Part shown: one piece after another, positions 54,292 to 62,098 of the stretch | Layout: each line of letters starts with the position of its first letter | Numbering within the stretch: position 1 is the first letter of the stretch | Assembly (NCBI GenBank): GCA_023458315.1 | Contig: JAEXAH010000013.1 | Location: 1-62,098 of the forward strand | Source of the DNA: Pseudomonadota bacterium | GTDB lineage: Bacteria > Pseudomonadota > Alphaproteobacteria > Rhodospirillales > Magnetospirillaceae | DNA: 62,098 nt | Direction of reading: 5' to 3' | Made by a program: the position numbers and the translations under genes | Notes under the pieces: generated by a model | Seen by the model: the letters and a program-made list of their open reading frames with translations, nothing else | Database searches by the model: none | What the model was told of the DNA's origin: nothing

Positions 54292-55062
54292 CTAACCCAG
54301 CAGATAGCCGCCATCGGCGGCCAGACAGGCGCCGGTGACATAGGACGCGGCGGGCGAGGCCAGATAGAGCACGGCACCCGCCATTTCCGCGGGCTGGGCG
54401 ACGCGGCCCATGGGCACATGCTCCAGCGCCTTGTCCAGAATGGCCTTGTTGTGGATCAGCGCGGCGGCGAATTTGGTGTCGGTGGCGCCGGGCAACAGGG
54501 CGTTGACCCGCACGCCCTGGGCCGCGCATTCCTTGGCGAACGCCTTGGTCATGGCGATCACCGCCGCCTTGGTGATGGAATAGATGCCCTGCAACGCGCC
54601 GGGGATGACCCCGTTGACCGAGGCGACGTTGACCACCGCGCCGCCGCCATTGCGCGCCATCAGCTTGATGCCCGCCGACGACATGAAGAAATAGCCGCGG
54701 ATGTTGACGTCCACCGTTTTCTGGAACGCCTCGGGATCGGTTTCGGTGATGGGGCCGAAATGCGGGTTGGTGGCGGCGTTGTTGACCAGGATGTCCAGGC
54801 GGCCGTGCCGGGCCTCGATGTCGGCGAACAGGGCGGCGATCTGCGCCAGGTCGCCGATATGGCAGGCCAGCGCCTCGGCCGAGCCGCCCTCGGCGCGGAT
54901 GGATTCCGCCACCGCCGCGCAGGCATCGGCCTTGCGGCTGGAGACGATGACATGGGCGCCATGCGCCGCCAGCAGCCGTGCCGCCGCTTCGCCGATGCCC
55001 CGGCTGGCGCCGGTGACAAGCGCCACCTTGCCGCTCAGGTCGAAGGTATTTGGAATGGTCAT
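54292..55062 (-). CDS. SDR family dehydrogenase/reductase
   Basis: 256 residues, a classical SDR. TGASRGIGEAAA, NNAATNPHFGP, VNVASVNGVIPG and YSITK show all catalytic residues. SSRKADA after the second strand suggests NADP preference. Similar to 3-oxoacyl reductases and to the SDRs found near ACAD10/11-like genes. 27 bp after the phosphatase gene. Confidence 0.92.
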   Translation of the reverse strand: MTIPNTFDLSGKVALVTGASRGIGEAAARLLAAHGAHVIVSSRKADACAAVAESIRAEGGSAEALACHIGDLAQIAALFADIEARHGRLDILVNNAATNPHFGPITETDPEAFQKTVDVNIRGYFFMSSAGIKLMARNGGGAVVNVASVNGVIPGALQGIYSITKAAVIAMTKAFAKECAAQGVRVNALLPGATDTKFAAALIHNKAILDKALEHVPMGRVAQPAEMAGAVLYLASPAASYVTGACLAADGGYLLG

Positions 55063-55089
55063 GACATCGCCTCCCGGTGTTTTGTTGTT

Positions 55090-55770
55090 TCAGCGATAGG
55101 TGATCAGGGCGCCGCCCGCCGCCTCCAGATGGGCGACGTTGTTGAAGCCGCCCAGGCGGCGGCCGTCGCCGCTCAGTCGGGTGATTCCCGCATTGGCGAT
55201 GCCCCAGTTCAATTCCAGCATGCGGGCATCGCTGAGCCCCAGGACGTGCTGCACCAGTGCGGCGATGGGGCCGCCCGAGGTGAAGATCCAGACCTCGCCG
55301 CCCGCCGCCGCCAGCCGGTCCAGCGCCGCCACGCAGCGGCCGCGAAAGGCGGGCCAGGGCTCGGCATATTCCGCGTCGTGGGTGCCCGCCATCCAGCGTT
55401 CCACCGCCGCCGCGAATATTTTCTGAAAGGCGCGGCGGCCGTCCGGCCCGGCCACCAACCGGGCCAGGGCGCCGTCTTCGGCCAGATCGGGGCGGGCGCG
55501 GGCCAGGATGTCGCGGTGGTCGAATTCGTCGAAACCGTCGTCTTCGGTCATCGCCAGCGGAACGCCCCAGGCGGCCAGACAGGCTTCGGCGGTCTGGCGG
55601 TGGCGGCGCAGCGTGCCGCAGACCACCCGTTCCGCCGGTTGGCCGATGCGCGCCAGCCATTCGCCCAGCAAGGCCGATTGCCGAATGCCCAGATCGGACA
55701 GGCGGTCGTAATCGGCGCTGCCGAAACTGGCCTGACCGTGCCGCACCAGATGAATGCCGCCCATGGTCAC
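55090..55770 (-). CDS. Histidine phosphatase family protein in the acyl-CoA operon
   Basis: 226 residues. The first catalytic histidine is in HLVRHGQASFG. The second, normally in a SHG motif, is replaced: the segment reads FTSGGPIA. ELNWGIANAGIT and AVERWMAGTHDAEYAEPW are typical of the subgroup found in fatty-acid-type operons. Whether it is an active phosphatase is unclear. Its GTG start overlaps the kinase gene stop (GTGA), so translation is coupled; ATG at 55764 is an alternative. Confidence 0.85.
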   Translation of the reverse strand: MTMGGIHLVRHGQASFGSADYDRLSDLGIRQSALLGEWLARIGQPAERVVCGTLRRHRQTAEACLAAWGVPLAMTEDDGFDEFDHRDILARARPDLAEDGALARLVAGPDGRRAFQKIFAAAVERWMAGTHDAEYAEPWPAFRGRCVAALDRLAAAGGEVWIFTSGGPIAALVQHVLGLSDARMLELNWGIANAGITRLSGDGRRLGGFNNVAHLEAAGGALITYR

Positions 55771-56834
55771 AGCGCCGAGGCGGCGATCAGCGCCCGGCAG
55801 CGTCCGTGCAGGTAATGGACGATGTGGATGAACGATGCCAGTTCGGGATTCCTGGTCTGTCCGGCATGGAAGCGGGCATAGATCTGCTGCACGATCACCG
55901 CCAGCCGGAAGAAGCCGTAGATCAGGTAGAAGTCGAAATTATCGACGCGGTGGCCGGTCTTCTCGCCGTAATAGGCCACCACCTCGGCGCGGGTCAGCAT
56001 GCCGGGCAGATGGGTGGGCTGGCGGCGCATGGCCTTGAACTGGGCATCGTCGTCGGCCTGCACCCAATAGGCCAGGGTGTTGCCCAGATCCATCAGCGGA
56101 TCGCCCAAGGTGGCCATTTCCCAATCCAGGACGCCGATGACGTCGAACGGGTTGTCGGCGGCCAGCACCACGTTGTCGAAGCGGTAATCGTTGTGGATCA
56201 GGCAGGTGGCGGTGTCGTGGGCGGGCATCCTGGCCGCCAGCCACGCCATCACCTCGGCGAAATCCGGGGCATCGGCGGTGCGGGCGCGGCGGAAGCGCTC
56301 GCTCCAGCCCTCGATCTGGCGGCGGACATAGCCGTCACCCTTGCCCAGCGCCTCCAGTCCCGCCGCCTTGACGTCCACCCGGTGCAGTTCGATCAGCCGG
56401 TCGATGACGTTCAGGCACAGTTTGCGGGTGTCGGCCTCGGACAGCGCCAGCCCGGCGGGCAGGTCGCGGCGCGGGATGATGCCGCGAATGCGGTCCATGA
56501 CATAGAAATCGCAGCCCATCACCGCCGGGTTGGCGCAGGTGGCGACCACGGTGGGGACGTAGGGATAGACCGGGCGCAGCGCCTGCATGATGCGGGCCTC
56601 GCGCAGCATGTCGTGGGCGCCCTTGGCCTTGTCGCCAAAGGGCGGGCGGCGCAGGATCAGCGCGCGTCCCGGATAGCTGAGAAGATAGGTCAGGTTCGAG
56701 GCGCCGCCGGTGAATTGCGTGATCACCGGGCTGCCCGGCAGCCCCGGCACCATGGCCTTGAGGAAGGCATCCACCCGCGCGATGTCCAATTCCTCGCCCG
56801 GCCGCACATTGCCCGCCTGATCCACGACATCCAT
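55767..56834 (-). CDS. APH-type kinase, ACAD10/ACAD11-kinase-like
   Basis: 355 residues. Aminoglycoside-phosphotransferase fold: FTGGASNLTYLLSYPGRALILRRPPFG (in parts) for the ATP loop and Lys, catalytic loop LIHNDYRFDNVV, and metal-binding DWEMATLGDPLMD. In ACAD10/11 and in Pseudomonas LvaA, such domains phosphorylate the 4-hydroxyl of hydroxyacyl-CoA. It is placed directly after the acyl-CoA dehydrogenase gene, 41 bp apart. This is not an antibiotic-resistance gene. Confidence 0.9.
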   Translation of the reverse strand: MDVVDQAGNVRPGEELDIARVDAFLKAMVPGLPGSPVITQFTGGASNLTYLLSYPGRALILRRPPFGDKAKGAHDMLREARIMQALRPVYPYVPTVVATCANPAVMGCDFYVMDRIRGIIPRRDLPAGLALSEADTRKLCLNVIDRLIELHRVDVKAAGLEALGKGDGYVRRQIEGWSERFRRARTADAPDFAEVMAWLAARMPAHDTATCLIHNDYRFDNVVLAADNPFDVIGVLDWEMATLGDPLMDLGNTLAYWVQADDDAQFKAMRRQPTHLPGMLTRAEVVAYYGEKTGHRVDNFDFYLIYGFFRLAVIVQQIYARFHAGQTRNPELASFIHIVHYLHGRCRALIAASAL

Positions 56835-56875
56835 GTCCGCTTCCTTGTTTATAGATGTTTAATTAACAGCAGGGG

Positions 56876-58111
<1,236 letters not shown>

Positions 58112-58151
58112 GGGGCAACCCTGTGCTGTTGGTTGCCCCGATTGTGCGGAC

Positions 58152-58193
58152 ATGGTTCAATCAATCAAATGATCAATAATGACCTTGAACCAT
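58152..58193. promoter_or_regulatory. Inverted repeat in the LysR/ACAD divergent promoter
   Basis: ATGGTTCAA (58152-58160) and TTGAACCAT (58185-58193) are a perfect 9-bp pair 24 bases apart, with TGATCAATAAT-type AT-rich sequence between. The right arm includes the LysR start codon. Probably the binding site through which the LysR protein controls itself and the operon. Confidence 0.55.
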
Positions 58194-59157
58194 GAACGGC
58201 ATTCATACTCCCCGGCTGGACCTGAACCTGTTCGTGGCCTTCGACGCCATTTACAGCGAAGGCAACGTCACCCGCGCGGCGCGCAAGCTGAACCTGACGC
58301 AATCGGCGCTCAGCCATGCCCTGGCACGGCTGCGCGACCTGTTCGCCGACCCGCTGTTCCTGCGCCACGGCGCGGAAATGGTGCCGTCGCCGCTGGCCCG
58401 CGCACTGATCGGGCCGGTGCGGCATTCGTTGCAGACCCTGACGGTCAGCGTGTTGCAGGCGCGATCCTTCGACCCGGCGGCGGCGCGGCGGCGCTTCACC
58501 ATCGGCTTGCGGCCGGTGCTGGAAGCCACCGTCCTGCCGCCGCTGATGGCGCGGCTGCGGGTCGAGGCGCCGGGGGTGGATCTGGTTTCGGTCCAGGTGG
58601 ATCGCCGCGACCTGCCCGCCCAACTGGCGGGCGGCACCCTGGATCTGGCGGTGGACGTGCTGATGCCGCCCGGCCCCGACATGCGATGCCGCCGACTGAC
58701 CCGCGATACCCTGGTGGTGATCGCCCGCGCCGATCATCCCGGGCTGGCGGACGGGCTGGACCTGGACGGCTATCTGACGCACGGCCATGTCCAAGTGTCG
58801 TCGCGGCGCAGCGGCCCGGGGGCCGAGGACATGGCCCTGGCCCGCATCGGCCGCCACCGCCACGTCGCCCTGCGCTGCCAGCATTATTTCGCCGCCTGCC
58901 GGGTGGTGGCGGAAAGTGACCTGCTGCTGACCATGCCCGAGCAATACGCCCGTCCGGCCAACCGCGACCTGCCCAACCGCATCCACCCGCTGCCGCTGGA
59001 CATGCCGCCGCTGGACGTTTTCCTGTACTGGCACGCCACGGTGGACGCCGAACCGGCCAATCTGTGGCTGCGCGACCTGCTGGTGCCGCTGCTGGATCAG
59101 CCGATGGCCGCCAGCAGCCGGGCCATTGTGGCCGACCATGCCTCGCCCGGGCGCTGA
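58192..59157 (+). CDS. LysR-type regulator (NodD-like group) of the acyl-CoA operon
   Basis: 321 residues. PRLDLNLFVAFDAIYSEGNV and AARKLNLTQSALSHALARLR form the HTH, then a NodD/NahR-like effector domain. Divergent from the ACAD gene with only 80 bp between, so probably its activator. The 3' end overlaps the convergent TPR gene by 61 bp. Inducer is unknown. Confidence 0.92.
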   Translation: MNGIHTPRLDLNLFVAFDAIYSEGNVTRAARKLNLTQSALSHALARLRDLFADPLFLRHGAEMVPSPLARALIGPVRHSLQTLTVSVLQARSFDPAAARRRFTIGLRPVLEATVLPPLMARLRVEAPGVDLVSVQVDRRDLPAQLAGGTLDLAVDVLMPPGPDMRCRRLTRDTLVVIARADHPGLADGLDLDGYLTHGHVQVSSRRSGPGAEDMALARIGRHRHVALRCQHYFAACRVVAESDLLLTMPEQYARPANRDLPNRIHPLPLDMPPLDVFLYWHATVDAEPANLWLRDLLVPLLDQPMAASSRAIVADHASPGR

Positions 59158-60869
59158 CGTTCCAGGGTCAGGCTGCCGTACCAGCGGCAGGATGCGCCGT
59201 CCAGCCCCCAGCGCCAGTCCGGCACGGCGGGCACCAGCACCCGGCAGGGCCGCCCCAGGGCGCCCGCCAGATGGGCGGGCGAGGAATCGACGCTGACCAC
59301 CAGCGGCAGGTGGGCCATCAGCGCGGCGGTGTCGGCGAAATCGCCCAGATGGGCGGCCAGCGACACGTCCAGCCGTCCGGCGGGAAAGGCCGCCGCTTCG
59401 GCGGCGCTGGCGTCGGGATGCAGGGCGACGAAGGTGACGTCGTCCCGCGCGGCCAGGGCGGCCAGCACCTCCAGCTTGACCGACCGCAGGTGGTCGCGGC
59501 GGTGGGTGGGCGACCCGCGCCAGGCCAGCCCGACCTTGATTCGCCCGGGCAGCGCCGCCAGCCGTTCGGCCCACGGCGCCAGCCGTTCGGGCGGGGCGTG
59601 CAGATAGGGGGCGGGGGGATCGTCGCCGTCCAGGTCCAGGCGGTGGGGCAGGCTCATCAGCGGCACCAGCCAGTCGGCCGGGGGGACGGGGTCGTGGTTG
59701 CCGATCACCGTGCAGTGGGGGAAGTTGGCGGCCACCAATGTCTTCAACGGCGGCTGCACCCGCAGCACCACATGGCGGCAGCGCGCCGCCAGCAGCGGCA
59801 CGTAGCGCAGGAAATGCAGGGTGTCGCCGTGTCCCTGTTCCGCCACCACCACCACCGTCGCGTCGGCGATGTCCTGGTCTTGCCAAAGGGGCAGGCCGGT
59901 GAATGGCGGATGTTCGGGCAGCCGCCACCGCCATTCGTATTCCCGCCAGCCCTGGCGCCAGTGTCCGCATTGCAGCAATTGCAACGCGTGGCTCCAGTGA
60001 TATTCCGCCTTGTCGGGGGCCAGGGCGATGGCCCGGCGGCTGTGGGCCATGGCGCGCGGCAAGTCCTGCAATTCGGTGTGCAGCAGGGACAGGTTGGCCT
60101 GGATGCCCGCGTCGTCGGGCGCCAGTCGGGCGGCGCGGTCCAGGGGCGCCATGGCGTCGTGGGGGCGGTCCAGGCGCAGCAGGGCGCTGCCCAGGTTGTT
60201 CAGGATGGCGGCATTGTCCGGGGCCAGGGCGGCGGCGGCGCGAAAGCTGTCCAGCGCCTCGGCGTGGCGGTCCTGGGCGTGCAGCACCCGGCCCAGATGG
60301 TTGTGGGCCTCGGCATGGTCGGGGGCCAGGGCGACGGCGCGGCGCAACGGCGCCTCGGCGGCCTGGGGCTGGCCGTCTTCCTCCCAGGCGCAGCCCTGGT
60401 AGAAATGGGCCAGGAACAGGTCGGGGTGCAGGCGGGCGGCCTCGGCGAAGGCCAGGGCGGCCTCGGCGTGGCGCTTCAGGGCGTGCAGGGCGACGCCGCG
60501 ATTAAGGTGCAGGGCGGCGAAGCCGCTGTTCAGATGCAGGGCGGCGAAGCCGCTGTTCAGATGCAGGTCGGCGAAGCCGGGATGGGCGGCCAGGGCGTCG
60601 TCGGCGGCGGCCACCGCTTCTTCGGGGCGGTCGGCGGCGGTCAGCGCCGATACCAGATTGCCGCCCAGATGCGGCAGATGGGGGGCGCGGCGCCACGCCT
60701 CGCGCAGCAGGGCCAGCGCCTCGGCCAGCCGGTTCTGGCGGCGGCGGACCAGCCCCAGGATCTGCAACGCCTCGGCCTGGGCGGGGTCGGCGGCCAGCAC
60801 CGCCAGCGCGGCCCGCTCGGCGCCGTCCAGATCGCCCGCGGCCAGGGCTTGGGCGGCGGCGTCGGTCAT
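59097..60869 (-). CDS. TPR protein with C-terminal glycosyltransferase-9-like domain
   Basis: 590 residues. Residues 1 to about 330 are tandem TPR helices (DPAQAEALQILGLVRRRQNR, HAEAHNHLGRVLHAQDRHAE and others). From about 350 the sequence resembles the GT9-like domain of TPR glycosyltransferases: RIKVGLAWRGSPTHRRD, VVSVDSSPAHLAGALGRP and WYGSLTLERQ. Likely modifies a protein or surface glycan. ATGA overlap with the upstream gene. A short tandem repeat disrupts the TPR spacing (see 60507). Confidence 0.85.
   Translation of the reverse strand: MTDAAAQALAAGDLDGAERAALAVLAADPAQAEALQILGLVRRRQNRLAEALALLREAWRRAPHLPHLGGNLVSALTAADRPEEAVAAADDALAAHPGFADLHLNSGFAALHLNSGFAALHLNRGVALHALKRHAEAALAFAEAARLHPDLFLAHFYQGCAWEEDGQPQAAEAPLRRAVALAPDHAEAHNHLGRVLHAQDRHAEALDSFRAAAALAPDNAAILNNLGSALLRLDRPHDAMAPLDRAARLAPDDAGIQANLSLLHTELQDLPRAMAHSRRAIALAPDKAEYHWSHALQLLQCGHWRQGWREYEWRWRLPEHPPFTGLPLWQDQDIADATVVVVAEQGHGDTLHFLRYVPLLAARCRHVVLRVQPPLKTLVAANFPHCTVIGNHDPVPPADWLVPLMSLPHRLDLDGDDPPAPYLHAPPERLAPWAERLAALPGRIKVGLAWRGSPTHRRDHLRSVKLEVLAALAARDDVTFVALHPDASAAEAAAFPAGRLDVSLAAHLGDFADTAALMAHLPLVVSVDSSPAHLAGALGRPCRVLVPAVPDWRWGLDGASCRWYGSLTLERQRPGEAWSATMARLLAAIG
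60507..60579 (-). repeat. 27-bp in-frame tandem repeat inside the TPR gene
   Basis: About 2.7 copies of a 27-bp unit (60507-60533, 60534-60560, 60561 on), coding LHLNSGFAA repeated. Units 1 and 2 differ by one base. It adds nine residues per unit, out of step with the 34-residue TPR period, so it is a recent slippage-type expansion. Confidence 0.85.
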
Positions 60870-62098
60870 TGTCCGGCCCCGGTGGCGAAGCGGCGGTACA
60901 GGTCGCTGTGCTCGGCCCCCTGGTTGCTGGGCTGGCTGCTGTGCAGCGACCAGAAATGGCACAGGGCGGCGTCACCGTTCTGGATGTCCTGCGGCCACGG
61001 CAGCAGCGCCGGGGCGCCGTCAAGACGGGCGGCGGCCACCAGCGCGGCGAACAGCGCCACCTGATCCAGGAACCACGGCGCCAGCCCCCGGTCCAGGAAA
61101 TGGCGGATATAGGCGCGCACCCGTTCCAATGCCGGGATCGCGGCGGGGGTGCACAGGATGGCGTCGGCCCACAATTCGCACCACGGATCGCGCTGGGTGC
61201 CGACGGTCAGGGCGATGTCGGCGCCCTCGCGGCGCAGGCGCTCCACCAGCGGCGTGGGATCGCGCAGCAGCACCAGATCCACGTCCACCATCAGCACCGG
61301 CCGCCCGTGCTGGCGCAGCAAATCGGGCAGGTGCAGGAAGCGGGCGCAGGCATAGAAGGTCCGGCGCTGTTCCGCCGTCAGGTGGGGCGGCGTGGCGACG
61401 GTGCTGTGCTCGACGGCCAGGGCGGGATGGCGGCGGCGCAGGGAATCCAGATGGGCCAGGGCGTCGGCATCGGCGTCGACGATGTGGAAATGCAGGCGGG
61501 CGCGGGCGCCGCTGGCCGCCAGGGAATTGGCCAGCGCGTCCGAGAAGCGGCGGAAATAGCCGCTGTCGCATCCGGCATAGACGACGAAGCCGTCGTCGTC
61601 GCGCGTGGGCGGAAGGGGGCGGGGATCGGCGGGCAGGGCGGCCAGGAAGGCGCGGTCCAGCCGGATGACCTGCTCGATGCCGCCATGGGCGGCGCCCACC
61701 GCCAGGAACAGGGCGGTGGCCTCGTCGAAGCGGCGTTGCTCGGACAGCAGCGCCGCCAGCCGGGCGGCGGCGAAGGGCAACGCGGGACGGGCGGCGGCGG
61801 CGGCGCGGTACAGCGCCTCGGCCCGGTGCTGGCGTCCGGCCCGGCGTTCCAGATTGGCCAGGGCGACCAGGGCGATCGCGTCCGCGCCATCGGCCTCGAT
61901 GGCGCGGCGGCACTCCGCCTCGTCCAGCGGCCGCCCCAACTCGCCGGTGGCCAGGTGGACGTGCAGCGAGCGGGCGGTGGCATAATGGGCGCGGTCCAGC
62001 GCCCAGGCGGCGACGGCCAGGCGGCAGGCGGCCAACGGCTCGGCGGCCAGCCGTTCCAGCGCGGCGTCATGCAGGCGACGGGCGGCGTCGTCCAGGCC
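60866..62098 (-). CDS. TPR/glycosyltransferase-like protein, 5' end missing
   Basis: The frame is open to the window edge, so the start lies beyond 62098; 410 codons are visible. The N-terminal part has TPR-like helices. From about residue 160 of the visible part a nucleotide-sugar transferase fold is suggested by FVVYAGCDSGYFRRFSDALA and the metal-binding DxD in VLMVDVDLVLLRDPTP. WFLDQVALFAALVA and IQNGDAALCHFWSLHS are near the end. Shares an ATGA junction with the following TPR gene. Probably part of a glycan or protein glycosylation cluster. Confidence 0.75.
   Translation of the reverse strand, partial: GLDDAARRLHDAALERLAAEPLAACRLAVAAWALDRAHYATARSLHVHLATGELGRPLDEAECRRAIEADGADAIALVALANLERRAGRQHRAEALYRAAAAARPALPFAAARLAALLSEQRRFDEATALFLAVGAAHGGIEQVIRLDRAFLAALPADPRPLPPTRDDDGFVVYAGCDSGYFRRFSDALANSLAASGARARLHFHIVDADADALAHLDSLRRRHPALAVEHSTVATPPHLTAEQRRTFYACARFLHLPDLLRQHGRPVLMVDVDLVLLRDPTPLVERLRREGADIALTVGTQRDPWCELWADAILCTPAAIPALERVRAYIRHFLDRGLAPWFLDQVALFAALVAAARLDGAPALLPWPQDIQNGDAALCHFWSLHSSQPSNQGAEHSDLYRRFATGAGQ

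Noticed and set aside
52261..55815. 1184-codon forward open frame across the EmrE-like gene and the SDR operon
   Set aside because: It starts inside dcd and runs antisense through four conserved genes.
55767..56834. Aminoglycoside resistance gene
   Set aside because: The kinase fold is shared, but sequence features and neighbours match the ACAD10/11-type acyl-CoA kinases.
60507..60579. Short direct repeats as a CRISPR array
   Set aside because: The units are contiguous without spacers and lie in frame inside a TPR gene.

Overview
The window is GC-rich chromosomal DNA from an alphaproteobacterium, most likely a Rhodospirillales member of the Magnetospirillum/Azospirillum type. This is inferred from strong GC bias, a ubiquinone-type UbiA, a phasin (polyhydroxyalkanoate storage), three chemoreceptors including one with a C-terminal PilZ domain, hybrid kinases with Hpt domains, and a small DUF1476 (ATP synthase zeta-like) protein. 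The content is mostly core and regulatory. I see no prophage, no CRISPR array and no intact transposase. The only transfer-like feature is a short non-coding element with inverted-repeat ends at 4097-4364.

Layout. 1-4000: end of a methyltransferase gene, an exported rhodanese, and a periplasmic binding protein divergent from a hybrid kinase. 4000-9750: the inverted-repeat element, a YjdM zinc-ribbon protein, a small alarmone-hydrolase-like HD protein in an operon with gloB, a protein methyltransferase, ubiA and an EAL protein. 9840-14740: rpmI-rplT-pheS-pheT from a good promoter, then a histidine phosphatase. 14800-20700: a binding protein, a single-domain response regulator, a MATE exporter and a second hybrid kinase. 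20700-29330: WYL regulator/VOC pair, a PLP aminotransferase, a membrane protein, a response regulator with an unknown N-terminal region, a Fur-like/ArsR fusion regulator with a palindromic operator, a zeta-like protein, an HxlR regulator divergent from an oxidoreductase, and lepA.

29390-44200: tRNA-Ser(GGA), membrane proteins, a chemoreceptor, a VWA/MoxR ATPase pair, a phasin with paired operators, a PAS-chemoreceptor-PilZ protein, LysR/MFS, a Tat-exported carbonic-anhydrase-like protein, rlmN, a third chemoreceptor under a probable FNR-type promoter, and a DUF1842-like protein. 44390-53300: a coiled-coil protein ending in a J-domain-like HPD segment, argG, a decayed intergenic stretch, a sensor kinase, a GGDEF-EAL protein, a LuxR-type regulator, dcd and an EmrE-like exporter. 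53430-59160: a five-gene leftward operon (acyl-CoA dehydrogenase, APH-type kinase, histidine phosphatase, two SDR dehydrogenases) divergent from a LysR regulator. This looks like catabolism of an unusual, possibly hydroxylated, acyl-CoA. 59100-62098: two overlapping leftward genes for TPR and glycosyltransferase-like proteins, the second running off the window.

Recurring themes are signal transduction (kinases, c-di-GMP enzymes, chemoreceptors) and short palindromic intergenic repeats. One repeat family of about 55 bp is present four times, always next to gene ends. No large undescribed multi-gene defence or mobile system is evident. The most unusual items are the nested inverted-repeat element, the Fur/ArsR fusion with its operator, and the ACAD/APH/phosphatase operon.
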